A stretch of DNA of 64,000 bases from Acheta domesticus. Lineage: Eukaryota; Arthropoda; Insecta; Orthoptera; Gryllidae. The DNA lies in contig JAHLJT010008756.1 of assembly GCA_031308135.1 (NCBI GenBank), forward strand, positions 104,683,271-104,747,270, in the 5' to 3' direction. Under the pieces are notes generated by a model, which worked only from the letters and a program-made list of their open reading frames with translations, ran no database searches and had not been told where the DNA came from. A program made the position numbers and the translations under genes. Of this stretch, positions 1-13,540 are shown piece after piece. Numbering within the stretch: position 1 is the stretch's first letter; each line of letters opens with the position of its first letter.

Positions 1-369
1 TCTCGAAGGATACTGCTTTCATTTCTTCCCCTGGGTGTTTATCCTTAACCCATACATGCGGGTTTTATTGGCACAATTTACCCCGATGCATCGTGGAAGC
101 TTTACAGACGTTGAAGTTGAAAAAGTACATAAACCTCAAAAGAATCTCATTTAAAATTAAAGGCCAACATTCACACTTCCCGTTGCATGATTCTTTTTTA
201 ACATACATCAGACTACTGTTTCGCAATGTAGGATTTGGCTTATTTGTACCTTCCTAATAGTGATTTAAACTATTTTCTAACATGGAAGATGTCAATTCGT
301 ATCCAGAACATTTAATTCTGAATGGAAACTAAATATTGTATTAAATATCTTTCGTTTCTGTCTATATTA

Positions 370-371
<2 letters not shown>

Positions 372-419
<48 letters not shown>
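372..419. repeat. (TA)n microsatellite
   Basis: About 24 uninterrupted TA dinucleotides. Confidence 0.95.
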
Positions 420-422
<3 letters not shown>

Positions 423-485
423 AAATGGTCCATCATTGATAAGACAGAAATCTTTTAAATAACAGCTTTATATACAAATTTTCCA

Positions 486-520
486 CAACGTTTCGGAAAC
501 ATTTGGTTTCCATCATCAGG
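486..520 (-). repeat. Retroelement-tail-like motif between two (TA)n tracts
   Basis: The complement contains CCTGATGATGG, a short spacer, then CCGAAACGTTG. This pair of words is often seen near the ends of insect retroelements, notably Penelope-like ones. With (TA)n tracts at 372-419 and 682-736 it suggests a relic, but no reverse transcriptase is present. Confidence 0.3.
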
Positions 521-681
521 TAACAAATAATTATAATATATAAAAAAAACTTTCTCTAATTTCTTTCATACTGTTTGTAATATGTCTTAAAATTTTCTAA
601 AGATTTTAACAAGGTGCATTCTGTTGACTCGTGTATATTAATATTTTTGTAATTCTTCTGTTTGGCACTTTTCCACTTTGT

Positions 682-685
682 TTAT

Positions 686-736
<51 letters not shown>
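682..736. repeat. (TA)n microsatellite
   Basis: TA dinucleotides with one AA interruption near 695. It gives rise to a spurious Ile-Tyr repeat frame on the minus strand. Confidence 0.95.
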
Positions 737-738
<2 letters not shown>

Positions 739-839
739 TGGAAATTAAATATCCCTAATTTAAGGCTTGCATTATTGCTTACTTTTTTATTCACAAACGT
801 TTGACGTTGAACTTTTCTTCTTCTTCTTCTTAACTTACC

Positions 840-969
840 ATATTGCGGTGTTCTGTTCCATGTGAAGGCCCACTGTGAAGGCTCTGCCCGCGCATCCTCC
901 CCGAGCGGAGGGAAATGGTCCGCGATTAACCGCCGTCAGCCGCCGCCAGAAAAAGGGAGAGAGATCGAA

Positions 970-1000
<31 letters not shown>

Positions 1001-1070
1001 AGCTGACAGAAGCGGGATTGGAAGCGTCGATCGCCTGAATGCGAAAATTCGCTCAGAGCCAAAAACCTCC
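840..1070. promoter_or_regulatory. GC-rich island with (CGG)n run
   Basis: CpG-rich sequence in an AT-rich flank, with a perfect CGG triplet run at 971-1000. The minus-strand frame here encodes a poly-Arg artefact. It is the outermost of the islands upstream of the T-box gene; function unknown. Confidence 0.35.
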
Positions 1071-1309
1071 CACTGACGTTTCCGGGAAAACCACTGCGTT
1101 CTAGAAGGGAGAGGGTGCTGGTTGAGGCCTTTCGATAGTCGTTTTTGTTGAAAACCTGTTCACATTAAAAATATTGGTTGTAAGGACGGATTTTAACCGT
1201 TGGAATGTTCAGATTTTTCCTTCGAGTTGATGCATAAAAGGGTTTCGAAGTAATTCCTTTGTAAGAAGATACCTTAAGCATATTGTGCATTACTGATCAC
1301 ATTGTTTTT

Positions 1310-1720
1310 AAAAAACAAAACAAACTTTATTATGAATTACAAAATTAAATAAGCTCCATAAAAAAAATAAAAATTTGTAAACAGATATAACAGATTGTAG
1401 GTTAATATTGGTATCTGAACTGTATTGTCTGAACGGTTTAGGGGCTAGCGATAACCATAGACGGACAGGTAGACGTTTTGCTGTCAACCAATTTTTCGAT
1501 AACAATGACTCACAAAATGTGGATTCTAACAACATAAAGTGTTAAAAACTAACTATAGGAATAAAACGTATCCACTTTTTTCAAAAGCTGGTCCCACAAT
1601 ATTGAGTTTTCTGCCGAAAAATTGCCTATTTTTGCCGCAGCATTACAATACTTTCTCTTTACTATGCAAGTATATAGGACGGCGAGAAAGTAAAAATATA
1701 ACTGTCAAAATGTGTGATTT
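1310..1720 (+). mobile_element. Repeat family A, 3'-end fragment
   Basis: Contains GAACGGTTTAGGGGCTAGCG, then ATAGACGGACAGGTAGACG, CAACCAATTTTTCGATAAC, CCGAAAAATTGCC and GCAGCATTACA, and ends near GAGAAAGTAAAAATA (about 1684-1698). This is the same order as the 3' third of the copy at 9640-12020. Confidence 0.5.
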
Positions 1721-1745
1721 TCTAAAACCTTGTAATATATACACT

Positions 1746-4132
1746 CCTCCAACTTAGTAAAATCTTTTGTCTCAAATTCAATTAATAACTTCTTAGATAT
1801 GTAGTATGAGTTCAACCTAGAGCATCTTCCTTGCTTTAAACTTCAGAATGATTGGTTTGTGGCTGAGGTAATTTAGTTTATTGATATACTGGACATAACA
1901 TAGGGGATATGTCACTTGTTTTTAATTTCACTTCTTATAAGGTTTACGTTCAGAATTGATTGCCAGTATAGTGAATGACTACTGTGTGCGGTTGACATAA
2001 TTGCTTTAAAATATCTAAAAACATTGGTCTTTGGTATTATTTTCTACATCAATCATATTTTCAGATATCATTTACAGGTAAATGACAAAATTTGAGTATT
2101 TGTCATGAAGGTTTGATATAGAGTGTTTTTGTCACTTTTCAATACCTTTCATGTTAACGTGTGCATTAAAAAGTGCCACCCACGTCCAATTGGCCGGAAA
2201 ATCGCGATTTATGTTGGTTCAGTAGTTTAAAATAAATAGTTAACGATATTATGGGAGTGAAATATGCAAGTGCAATAGAAAGGGTCATTGAGGATTAAAA
2301 CGCACGTTTACGTCATGGAAGGTTCCATAGGGAATTTGATTAATGTGATCGAACATGACAATTCAATAATAATTGCAGCCCCCAAATCATGTATTGCAAT
2401 ACTAACCGATAGTTTGAGCATTACGAGGGTGCAAAGTTTAGAAATAACAAAATATTCATTATTTATATTTCTAAAATAAATAATGTTAGTGCACAAAATT
2501 GCAGTTTTCTCGGAGTAGGATCTACATGTAACTGCAGGATAAAATAATTTTAAAATCAAAAACTTCAAAACGGCATACCCTACAGATATGATTTTACCTA
2601 CCACTTCAAATAATCTTCATTCGTGTTACCTGAAAGCTTGGATTCTTCAGTCCCAGCTATTATAAATTAATTTTCCCCACAAACAGTAAAACCTAAACCG
2701 GAATCGTTTGGGTCCAATATTTTCTTTCGTCTTGTGTAGGTTTTCGGCTTATTTAGGTTTACAATAAAAACAGTCAATTCAGAATATGCAGTCGTTCAAT
2801 GACAGAATGGGTTGTATCAGTAGGCAAGATACAATATCACATAAACAGAGCGGAGCAAATATTGTTTATCTCAGCTAAAAACTATATTTCAAAAACGTAA
2901 GACGTTCCTGGAGAGACGAAGCAAATGAGATACGGAAGTGCAACACGAAGTCAAATGAAATAAAGGACTCCATAAAAAGTAAAAGAAATATTATTTCCTT
3001 CAATATTTAACAGGAGAATTCATCTGACGATTTAGGCTTCGGCTATTCGTCTAGATCCACGTGAATATTGTAACAACCACATCAGCAAAGTAAATGATGG
3101 CGAACAAATGTCTCCTTTATCTTTTAAATTTGAATGAACCAATAATAAGAAAACAAGCATTTTACAGTTATCTCATGTTTTAATTTATACTGATATAAAG
3201 AAATCTTCAATGCGCCTCTGCCGGAAAGATTTTAGGATTGCGTTAAAGATAACATGAAGATTTTATTCAGAAGATCAGGGCAACCGTTTTGTGTGGAAAA
3301 TGCCTCCAAGTCATTCAGTGCAACGTTTTCAATTTCCCGCCCTACATAATTAACACAACATCTGCAACTCGTCCAACTAAACAACAATTAACAGTTAACC
3401 ACTGAACGCAAAGCATGCATTATAATACAAGAACTGTGGAAGGGTCACTCTTCGTGTCCCTCAGTCTTTCAGGAGAGCTTGTGAAGGTCAGTGCTATTAC
3501 AAATAAACAGTGGCTTTCGCACGAGTAGAGTGGGTAATACGATGTTCGGTCGAGGGTGGCTGAAAAAGCGAATGGACGAGAACAGCTCTGAGTGTCTCGT
3601 GGTACGATATAGCCACACTTACAAGTCATTGTTTAATTTTAAAACAATAGTTGTATTCCATCAAAGCCAATATTTCCAATAAAATCGTTGTACTAAAAAT
3701 TATTTTCCGTCTCCGCGGCAGGTTTCCGGCTTATCCAGTATACGTGGCTTTGAAAAATAGCTCATTCTTAGATTTTTCCGGCGAAGACGAAGATGGCGAG
3801 TACGAAGGTTTTCGTACTCATGTTTCGCCTTGGACAGGTTTTACTGTACCTCGAGCACTCCTTTTTTTGTTTTAGAACCTAGAGTTTAAATATTTCCAAC
3901 TTGCAGCTCGAAAACATTACTAATTTTGGAAGCATTTTCAGAAAGATTGTCTTCTAGATTTGCTAACAGGTGTGTGAATCTGAGAATAGACACAAGCTTT
4001 TGGAAGAATGACAAAAAGAAAGAAGAAAAAGAAAACAAAATGATACATGCACCCTTCGATACTAAGAACTTCCCAAAATAAAATTTCCATCAAGTATTGG
4101 CATCAAATTTTAATAAGTTCTATTACAATACA

Positions 4133-4184
<52 letters not shown>

Positions 4185-7050
4185 GTACTGGAGAACGTAA
4201 AATAAACATTAATTATCAACAGAATGAAAGCATAGATAAATGTAATTTAAATGTGCGTTTCCTTTTAAGAAAATTTTATTTTCATTGCATCGGTAAAAAT
4301 CTTAAAATATAATTAATATTTTTTGGCGCATGAATGAGTTAGATTTAATCTCGAAATAATGAATTTAGTCAGTGTCGCTTTTTAAACTACCAATAAATGT
4401 AATGCAAGTTAGAGATAAAATTCGTTCTTATGAAATGTTTGTGATCAAACTTGTGCGTGATGCTCGAATATTACGTTAAAAAAACTTTAAATTCGAGGAG
4501 ATATGCATCTTTTACCTGGGTGGTCTTTACCAAATGAATTTTTGATGAAAGTTTTTCAGAAACTGAGCCCTGTAATCATGATTGAAGAGAATAAACACTT
4601 TGTTTCTCGTCCTTCCGGACGAAAAAAATGTATGTTCACCCCGCTTCCAAATACTGCTAGTGTTGCTTTTTTCTCCGTAATTTTGAGATAATAGTTTAAT
4701 TTTCGTAATTTTATCAGATACATCTAGTTCACACTAACAGATTTGAGTAGAGATGTTTTTTGTCTGTCGATATGAATTGTATTTAGACGAGGATTGTAAT
4801 ACAAAGAACTCTTTCCTTGTTTGATGACGGACATGATAATTTTCATACAGGAAATCATGTTTTCCTTCGTATGTAATCGTATATGATCAATGAGTTTGTT
4901 CGCAATATTTACGTTTACACACTAGTAGTAATCTTCGACATGGAGCAATTCATATAGTCCGTCAGCAATTTTGTAAATCGTCCACTTTGAAATAAATAAT
5001 AATCGTCAATCGTATTTTGTAATTTATGTTGGAAACAAATACATCATCTTCCCCAACTTAATTATCATATTGTAACATTATAGACGATGGATTTACTGAA
5101 ATAAATTTACGGGGAAAAATAATAAAATTGTTTAATGACAAATATAATTATGTTACCCTAACGCTGGATCCCAATATTAAATTTACGCACGGTTCATTTG
5201 CACCACTCCTAGACGCGAAACACAATGTCTGACACATTAATCTTTTTACTCCATTTTATAGTTTTATATTAATATTGACTGTTCATAATTAATGTCAAAA
5301 TCTAAAAATGAAATTATCCGATAAATACTACCTTATGTGAGTCAATGCAATGTGTCCATTCACCTTAATTCGACTTTTATTGATATTATGAACAATTTGC
5401 GCTTGAGTGCATTCTTCGAGCTTAAAAATAATCCTAGAGCAAAAGGATATACAAACTGACAATAAAAGTAAATAGTTTAGTAGATGTGTTTAGTGTTAAT
5501 CAACTATTAGCTTAGAACTTAAGAGCTCTGGAATATCTTATAAAATTGGTAGTGTAATTTATAAAAAAGAAACATCATTACTTACATGACTTGAGAAACA
5601 TCACACACAAAATTCTTAAGCAGCGGATTGCGAAAAACGAAGGATGCAGAGTAGGAGAGGAGCATTGAAAGCACCAGAGGCTTAGCTAGATTGATGCAAC
5701 CTGTCCACCGCCCACGGGTACCAAAGTGAGAGGCCTAGAATGTAGGCCCCTACAGTTGGGGTCCAGCAATTAATATAACAAATTGCATTCCATATTTACG
5801 TACTACATTTCCACACTCTACTACATTGCCCCTTACCTCCAGAAAGATTCTGGAGCCGCCTATCACAATTCCTAGAAACGGTTGAAAACGTCTATAGCTT
5901 TCTTGGATTTAGGCTTGTAGAGAGGGAACAATTGAGAACTTGTTCGAGATCAAAAATAGGATTTTGACTTTCTTCAGCGAAGCTTCTGAAAACCTAACTT
6001 AGCCAAAGGGTACGTACAGAAAGATCACTCGAAAGTCATCCCTATTTTCCTTTTTTATGAAGTAATCTCGAGTAATGACTGTTATCATAGACCTATGCTA
6101 CTTAAAACGAGGGGGGCAACTGCGTTTCTGGGCCCCTCTGAGCCACGTATTTTCCATTAAACTTTCTTGTTTACGTATTCCACATTATACTAGAAAATCC
6201 ATTAAACGAGATTGAAAGAACAACTTTAATGATACAATGAATTAATAGAAGCTTATTTTTATGTTAAACAATTAATATGATTGCCAGATAGTTTGGAGAG
6301 CCTCTTCCCCAATTAATGTGTATCATTTCTCAAAATTATCAGCTTAAAAAAGGGAAATTAAGGAATTGAATATATTTTGTGTAATAAAATGTTTTATTAC
6401 GTAGGAATAAGGGGCTCTTTTACAAATTTTCAGAGGAGCTACGCCTCCAGGTGAGCACGCCTATGATTGTTATACGAGAGAAGTATATGTAATACCACTC
6501 ACAACTCCATTATAATTCACATGTCATTTAAATGTAGGATTTATTAAATCAGTTTTATGATGACTTTTCCTTGAATTTAACATTTTTAATGACACAGCAT
6601 CATTAATCATCTGTTACTGACTGCACTAACAGACGCCTGAGTATTCGCCCAGTAACATTGAAAATTGATTTGTTTCTTTTCAAGTATTTGTCTTTATTTA
6701 ACCGTTTTAGAAAACCTCTGTTGGAGAGTTTTCCTATCAAGTGTACGTGTAAATAGAAAACAATGAACAGCTAAGGAAACAACAAATAAATAAATTTCTC
6801 ACAATTGACTCTTGATGAAAAACTGCAAGTTAAAATGGGAGACCGACATCTCTAATAAATATAATATAGTGCACTAAATGTACGTAAAGACACTTTCGTA
6901 CATTTACTGCAGGAAAAACGGGGTAATAGGTAGTAATAGCCTGTAGATGTTGCAGGCAATACTTTACTTCAGGGATTGCACGCTATTTTAAAGATTAAAC
7001 ACATAATCTTCAAAAATATTTAATATTTAAAAAAACTGAATTATATTCAC
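1746..7050. other. Intergenic AT-rich sequence, no gene recognised
   Basis: Only short frames without family signatures. It contains an (ATT)n tract at 4133-4182 and low-copy decayed repeats, such as GGAGCTACGCCTCC near 6433, which resembles degraded transposon sequence. No RNA gene or conserved domain is seen. Confidence 0.6.
4133..4182. repeat. (ATT)n microsatellite
   Basis: About 16 uninterrupted ATT triplets. Confidence 0.95.
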
Positions 7051-7059
7051 AGTCGACTC

Positions 7060-8570
7060 GGGAGAACGCCAGCGTGTCTCGACAGTTTAGATTTCACCAG
7101 GCGAGTGATAGCGTGATGCCCTGCCCCCGATAGCCCTGCCCGGGCTCGTGATGGCTCGCGGCCACTTGTTCGCACATACGAAAGTTCCGCACAGGTTTCG
7201 GCCCGACAGAGTCACCTGCCGTTGTTACCGTCCATCTCCACCATTTGGATTGGTCCGTGGCTTTTATTTAAATGTGAAGATGGTATGTTTTAGATTAAGT
7301 GAATATTGTTTCCAGACGCGTCAAGTATTTTGGTCGATAGTCCTATAAGTGTTGTACATGTTATTTCGCGAGAGGTAGCTGTGTTACCCCCTCCCCCCCT
7401 CGCTGGAACATGAGGACTGGACCTACATGTCAGCTTCCCCTTCCAGTCTCCTCCCAGCAGGGCACCGCGGCAGCCAGGGCAAACGCTAAGCTCCCAACTT
7501 CCCCGTCGTCGTGGATAGTAGGATAGTAGTAAATGTGTGTTAGTTTGTGGCTGTGTGTGTGTAAAAGGGCATAGGAGGGAACGAAGTTGAAAAAGTAAAG
7601 ATAGCGCGCGCTCTGTGGTCCAGTTGTTAAAACACTGCTCTGAACATTCGTCTGGAACTAATCGGAGAAAAACCTGTATCTACCTGCGTAGCCGGCCCCA
7701 GGGATTCTTCTCCAAATTGTTTGCATTCGTAGTTGAATTAGCTATTGTCAAAAATCCGCCATCGTCCGGACACGAGCCCTAGGTCCTCGATCAGCGCTGC
7801 TGCAGTGGCAACGGTGTTATCACAGCGTGTCACGTTATTTGGAAATCCATAAACGGGAGACGCCGAGAGCGAGCGGGAGGTCTGGAGCCGCTGAGGCAGG
7901 ACCGAGCGCGGGCGACGCGGCGCGGCGCGACTCGCCCAACGCGTCCGGCTGGCGAGCGTAATCAGTGGCCGCGTCCTCGTTTGTACAACCAAGTTACACT
8001 CGGAATTACAGCAGCAACGGCGCGGCGCGGCGCCGCGCAACGTGCGTTTAACTTAGAAAATAACAGGCGGCGGGCGCGGGCGCAGCCGGCGCGCACGCGA
8101 TTCGTTCCGGTGGCACATTAATGAGCGCTGATGGAGGATTTCGTTGAGTCGTTTAGATAGCGAGGATGACCAGCCCACGTTGCCTGCTGTGTGCGCGCGC
8201 GCGCGCGCGTGTGTGTGGACGTGTGTGTGTGTGTTTTGTGTGCGAGGGTATGTATGTGCCGTGCGCGCTGTATAAATGGATGACCCACCAGGAATTTAAC
8301 GCAGTTATGCTCGAAAGCGACGCTTCTCGTAGATAAATTATTCATGACGAACTATTTATCTCATTATCCCCCGTGGTATTTGTCTGAAATATGCACCGAC
8401 GGCCGCATTTATCACTCCAGGCAAGTCGTGCGTGGGACAGTGACGACTTGATGTGCGGTTGAAAAGTCTTCAATAGCCGCGCGCCCAGGTGCACGGAACG
8501 TGTGATAGATCGAATCTGTTTGAGAATCAGAAGTTGTTCATGTAAAAACGAGTTCATAATGCAAGAGTTT
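7060..8570. promoter_or_regulatory. Candidate enhancer region far upstream of the T-box gene
   Basis: This 1.5-kb stretch has mixed composition, few repeats and islands of GC-rich sequence (7060-7260, 7840-8110, 8390-8500). Homeodomain-type words are present (CATTAATGAG at 8115, GTAGATAAATTATTCATGAC near 8330, GCATTTATCACT near 8405), and a CCAAT-type ATTGG at 7248. Longest frames (up to 100 codons) have no recognisable domain. A GC/GT dinucleotide tract lies at 8191-8235. Enhancer status, or a non-coding RNA promoter, is inference from composition alone. Confidence 0.35.
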
Positions 8571-9640
8571 TCTTCTGGATTCTGTTTATGTTGTTTGCGA
8601 GTAGTTAAAGATGATTTGAGCAGTTCTTTTAATGCTTAATTTTGATCTGATGTTTATTAATTCAAGCTGACATTTCATTTGTTACTTCAAACAAATGTTT
8701 TGCTACTGCATTTAATCGTTCGTTTTAGATTTTTCATTCTAAACTAGAACTCTTGAGGAAATCTTATTATAAAATATCATCAAAGTTTCCAATTCTATCT
8801 TCATCTTAAACTCTTTAAGCTAAAACTATTGTTAAAAATAAGTAAAATTAAGTCATCCTAATATTTAATTTTTCAGTCCGTTGACAACAGGACTGCAAAC
8901 GAAATTTCATTAGTTACATGATCACAAAACGTACAAATAAAACACTGAGTGCCTGTTGATCAAGTCTCGTTGATGCGATGTCCCTTCACAGGACACAGAA
9001 AATACCTTCCCATAAAAAATTCACTTACATCATATTGATAATTGAAACTAGCAGAACTAGTAGTAATAAAGATAAATAGTTCTGCAGGATTTTTTCTTGA
9101 AGTTATATTATTTTATTGAAGGAAGATGATCTCTTGGACTTTGTTTCAAGGTTTGCGTATATTCTTAGTGACCTATGTAATTTTGTTCCAATCAAATATT
9201 TACATTTATTGAAATTAAGCATATATTCTTAGTGTCCTACGTAATATTGTTGCAATAAAATATTTACATTGATTGAAATCAAGTATTTGTGCCTCATCTT
9301 CGCCCTCTTACGCCTCATGTTAGCCATTAATTCACACGCCTCCTCTTAGCCCTCTTTTTTTCACACAATAATAAGTAAAAAACAATAACAAAACAAAACA
9401 ACAATAGGGAATAAATAGTAATTAGAAAGCTCATACTGCTGAAATTACAAACGTTGAAATCATTTGATTAAGAATTCACACAGATAATATTTTTATTCAT
9501 AAAATTGATTTACCGCTGTTCATAAATATCTTTTCGCTTCAACCATCTTCTTAAGAGTATTTTAAGCATAGGCACTGGGGGTGAGAATGGAATAAAAATT
9601 TATGTTTAATTATTATATGTGGAATGACGCTCGATACCGG
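8571..9640. other. AT-rich intergenic sequence
   Basis: No gene seen. A short local duplication is visible: CATATATTCTTAGTG...TTTACATT-type sequence at about 9219-9270 repeats 9157-9210. Confidence 0.5.
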
Positions 9641-12020
9641 TATCAATTATTATAAAACTAGTGGTGCTACAACAGCACTTACTTTCCCGTATTAGAGGAA
9701 ACAGCTAAGTAGTACTGTAATATTGCACTTTATGCGCTACTAACATCTTCGCTTGGAACTCACTATTTCCATTGCAGTGTTGTCAGAACTATGTGAATTC
9801 TACAACTTCACAAAATAGAATGCAAAAGTTTTGTAACCCTGTATTGGAAAAAGAAGCCTGATACCCTGGAAATATAGAAATGCCTTCCATTGGGCCATGA
9901 TTAGGGAAGAGTATTTTAAAACCATGCAACAAATTCTCTACTCACCACAAATGGTACAGCATTTGGTGCAAAACTAAATATTTGCCTGCAAATATCAACA
10001 TAAATTAGACAATTATAACTCCTTTTCATACAGCTCCATTAGCTCACAACAATGACACTAATTCACAGATATTCGCGAGCGCAAAGTGAATTCCATTGTT
10101 GCAGACCCTGCATTGTCGCTATTCTGAGAACTATTAATTCTTTTTACTTATTTCAAATATTTCAAAATAAACAATTTCTAAAATATTAATGTGTAAATCT
10201 ATAACAAAGTTCGAATGTAAGAAACGAAGAAAGAAATAATATACAAAATTGCACATTCTAATTTACGACGCATCCAGCTGTCCGAAGCGCAGTAAATTTA
10301 CAGCGGCCTATTACGTTTGTCACAAAATTAAAGAAAAACTACTCGTATTTTGAAAAAATTAAGCATGACCGTATTTATTTTATTTATTTATTTGTCAAAA
10401 ACAGAAACAGAATGGCACAGACTTTCCCGTATTAGTTTTCTATTTTCCTGCTTCTTCGCTAGCTATTCGGAATTGCCACATACTCTTTCTTGCCAGCTAC
10501 CATCTATCATCGCCAAAAGTACATTTTTTGTCATTTTCTTAATTTTTCGGTTTCCTATTGGTAGAACAGAAACATTAATTTTAGAATATTAAAGAACACA
10601 AAAACCTAGCCGTAAATGGCAATTTTCTTTTAAAAATTATGTGCCGTTTAAGAGAAAATGGCGTTTTAGCACTACTAAAAATGCGAAATTTGAAGCTCAT
10701 TTTCACAGAAAATTTTTGAGCTTTTCAAAATACTTTATTTGAAGTTATTTGAAGCACTTACACTCACAAATATAATCATCTTTACAAATTGCGCATAATG
10801 TGCATATTAAAGATGTGAGAGATCTTTCAAAAAATTTATATTTATATAATTTTTGAAAAAAATCGAAAAAAAACTCAAGATAAACTTCACGCTATACTAA
10901 TGAGTGTAATTAGCACTATCCGTTACAAAAGTTTCAAGAAAAAAATTGCAGCCATATACGAGAAAATGACGTTTGAGCATTTCTGAAAATGCCGAAATTA
11001 GAGCTACTTTTCACAGAAAACGGTAGTGTTTTCGAGAAACTTTACTTGACATTATTTAAAGCATATATACTCGTAAATATAATAATGTAAAAAAATCGCC
11101 GATAATGTAAATATTAACGACGTGAGAGACAAGTAAAAAAAATTACATTTAGGTAATTTTTGAAAAAACCGAACCGATAGACCAAAATGGCTTTTATGTC
11201 ATTGATAGAGTACATTTACCACTATCCCTACCAAAAGTTTAAAGAAAAAATTGGGAGCCGTTTTTGAGAAAATCTTGTTTTTGTAATTTTTTAAAATTGC
11301 ACATATTGCACTCAATATTGCACGAAAACTACCAAAATTGTGAAAAACATTTACATGACCTTTATTAAAGAACTCCAATATGCAGAACAAATTTTATTTG
11401 AAGAAAAAATCTCTATCTTCAATTTTGTAGTTGGAGAAAGACGCCGAAAAAAATTCAACTTTCACAATTTTCGAAAATTCAGAGCTGTACGTGAAAATCG
11501 GACCTATGCCATGTTAATTAATTAAAAGTGCGTATTTCCTCTATTCATACAAGAATTTGAAAGACAAAATTTGGAGCCGTTTTTGAGAAAATGTTGAAAA
11601 TCCCCGGGGGCCTTCATATAAAGTACCCCCAAATTTTAAAGAATCTTTTTCAAAATCACAAAGCTTCGACTGGAATCAGATCGACTGGGGAATATCAATT
11701 TTGAAGAAAATCGACCGAACGGTTTAGGCGCTAGCGTTGACCACAGACGGACAGACGGACAGACGGACGGAATGCCGTCAATCGATTTTTAAGTATAAAG
11801 AAGCAACAAATCATGGATTTTGACCACACCACGAGATAGAGGATTTTTTTTTCTTAATTTAGCAACTGGTTTTATCCACTTATTCGTTTTCACGACCCGG
11901 CAATTAATTTTTTTCCGCCGAAAATTGGCCATTTTTTCGCGCAGCATTACATAACTTTCCCTATACTACGTATATCACTCCGTGTATACGTACGTATACG
12001 GGAAAAGTAAAAACACTTTA
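9640..12020 (+). mobile_element. Repeat family A ('GGACAGACGG' family), near-full copy
   Basis: This block matches 17811-19650 in reverse complement and 41020-41990 in the same orientation. Landmarks in order: ACTAGTGGTGCTACA start (9658), a second start-like block AGACTTTCCCGTATTAG (about 10420), repeated GAGAAAATGGCG-type units, ATCGACCGAACGGTTTAGGC, the CCACAGACGGACAGACGG run (about 11742-11770), CCGAAAATTGGCCATTTTTTCGC, and an end near ACGGGAAAAGTAAAAAC. CTTACTTTCCCGTAT near the start and the complement of the end (TTTTTACTTTTCCCGTAT) look like short inverted repeats, suggesting a class II element. It has no coding capacity. About 690 bases after the first start (9710-10400) are not shared and may be a separate insert. 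Confidence 0.6.
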
Positions 12021-12189
12021 GTTATTACTCATTGAAATATATGAGAGAATTCACTCAGTTGAAAGTCCGAATAATAACTATAAAATGTGAGGTTACCACG
12101 ACGTTTTTCTACCTCTGATCCCTTTAGAAACCTCAATAATGTTCATCACAATCATAAAAATCTCAACCGCGAACACATTTAATCGCGTG

Positions 12190-12560
12190 GTTCAATGCAA
12201 AGACATATGGGCGGCGTAGGAAGTGTCATTACCTACGGCCAAGAGCGTGTCTTTATCGGCCGCGCGGCGCTGCGCGGGGCGGCGCGGGGCGGCATGGACG
12301 ACCTTGGCGGAGGGGAAGACGCCGGGCCGCGTCGCGTCGCGTCGCGCCCGCAATCGCGCGGTCGCCGCACCCACTGGCGCAGGAATGGGCGCGAGCCACA
12401 CCCTGCGCTGGGGCGTGGCCCCGCGCCACGCAGCCACGCAGCCACGCCGCCACGCGCGCTGGCGCACCCCGCGCCGCACGCCACAGCACGGCCACGCGTG
12501 CCCACGGGGCGAGCACGCGCGGGCTCCAGACAGCTGCGTTTCAGAGGGAGTTTTAGTTTA
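12190..12560. promoter_or_regulatory. GC island
   Basis: Strongly CpG-rich, with a GTCGCGTCGCGTCGCG run near 12330 and CCACGCAGCCACGC repeats near 12425. Overlapping frames on both strands (up to 139 codons) are Arg/Ala/Gly-rich and mutually exclusive. Borders with AT-rich sequence are abrupt. Confidence 0.4.
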
Positions 12561-12679
12561 TCAAGCGTCTGGATGAGCAGTGTTAGCCCACTGGCTTACG
12601 AAACACCTTGTTGAGAATTCAAACACGCATGGGGGAACGGAGGGTGATGTTAGAAGGGCAGAAGAAAAGGCTCTGTGCT

Positions 12680-13150
12680 GTCTCTGTTGCTACTGCAGCG
12701 TTTCTGATTGGGAAGTCCTGGGGTTCGATTCCCAGCGGAGGCATATTTTCGACACCAGATATATAGGTCGAATTCAGTCGCTGTCCGATGGAGGATTCTA
12801 GCGTCCGGCTGCTCTGATCGGTACTTTTCTACGGTTACTCCGATCAACACCAAGCGAATGCCAGAGCAGTACCCTAAGGAACTGGACACGGACCGGACGC
12901 GATCTTTCCTTCCTCGTCCCTTGTCCTATCCTAATCCCAGACACACCCACTTGCTCTTACATGTACTGCACTGACACACATTGGAAGACAAGTCGGGATC
13001 TCAGAGCTTGTCCCGGGTGATCAAGGGACACGCACCAGCGCGATCTTTCCTTTCTATTCCGTGTCACCTTATCGCCCTTCTGATACTAAACCACCACACA
13101 TTTCGGGACACCAGTCGAGAGCTTTGTGCTTATCTCGGCTAGGGCGATGC
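12680..13150 (+). mobile_element. tRNA-derived SINE with duplicated body
   Basis: A B-box-like GGGTTCGATTCCCAG (about 12721-12735) follows a weak tRNA-like head. The body holds two diverged units, each starting CGCGATCTTTCCTT (about 12898 and 13039) and containing a CACAC...AAGTCG / CCAGTCG...GAGCTT sequence. RNA polymerase III promoter remnant plus unrelated body is the SINE pattern; this is not a functional tRNA gene. The A box is poorly preserved. Confidence 0.5.
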
Positions 13151-13540
13151 CTCTCTAAAAGATATAACTGAAGTTGGGACATCCCTTGAACCAGCATGTA
13201 GGCCGAGACCGATCCTCTCGTCCAAGAACACCGTCACCTCCCGACTGCACATGCACTACACGCCTGAGTGTTGATGAAAGTAGTTGGCATGCCCGGAAAC
13301 ACGAAATACTTATACTCTCTCACTCACTCGAAGGTCACTCTCTCCCAAAATCTTCGGTGTACAATGCCATGCTTGTGGCATTGACAAGCATAGTGGTTGT
13401 GTAAGTGTATTTGCCACGTTAGGGTCGGATTAACTCGACATTGCCAGCTAGCGGTGTTCCCAGGCTTGGGCCCTGCTTTAATTTATTATCCGTGCCAGTG
13501 GGTAAGGGAGACAAGTGGCGAGCATGACGAATCCCCTACG
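13150..13540. other. Repeat-like spacer between SINEs
   Basis: Base composition is more balanced than the AT-rich flanks, in line with the surrounding SINEs, but I could not match it to another block in the window. It is probably the remainder of one of the neighbouring elements. Confidence 0.3.

Noticed and set aside
606..794. Ile-Tyr repeat protein
   Set aside because: Translation of the (TA)n microsatellite.
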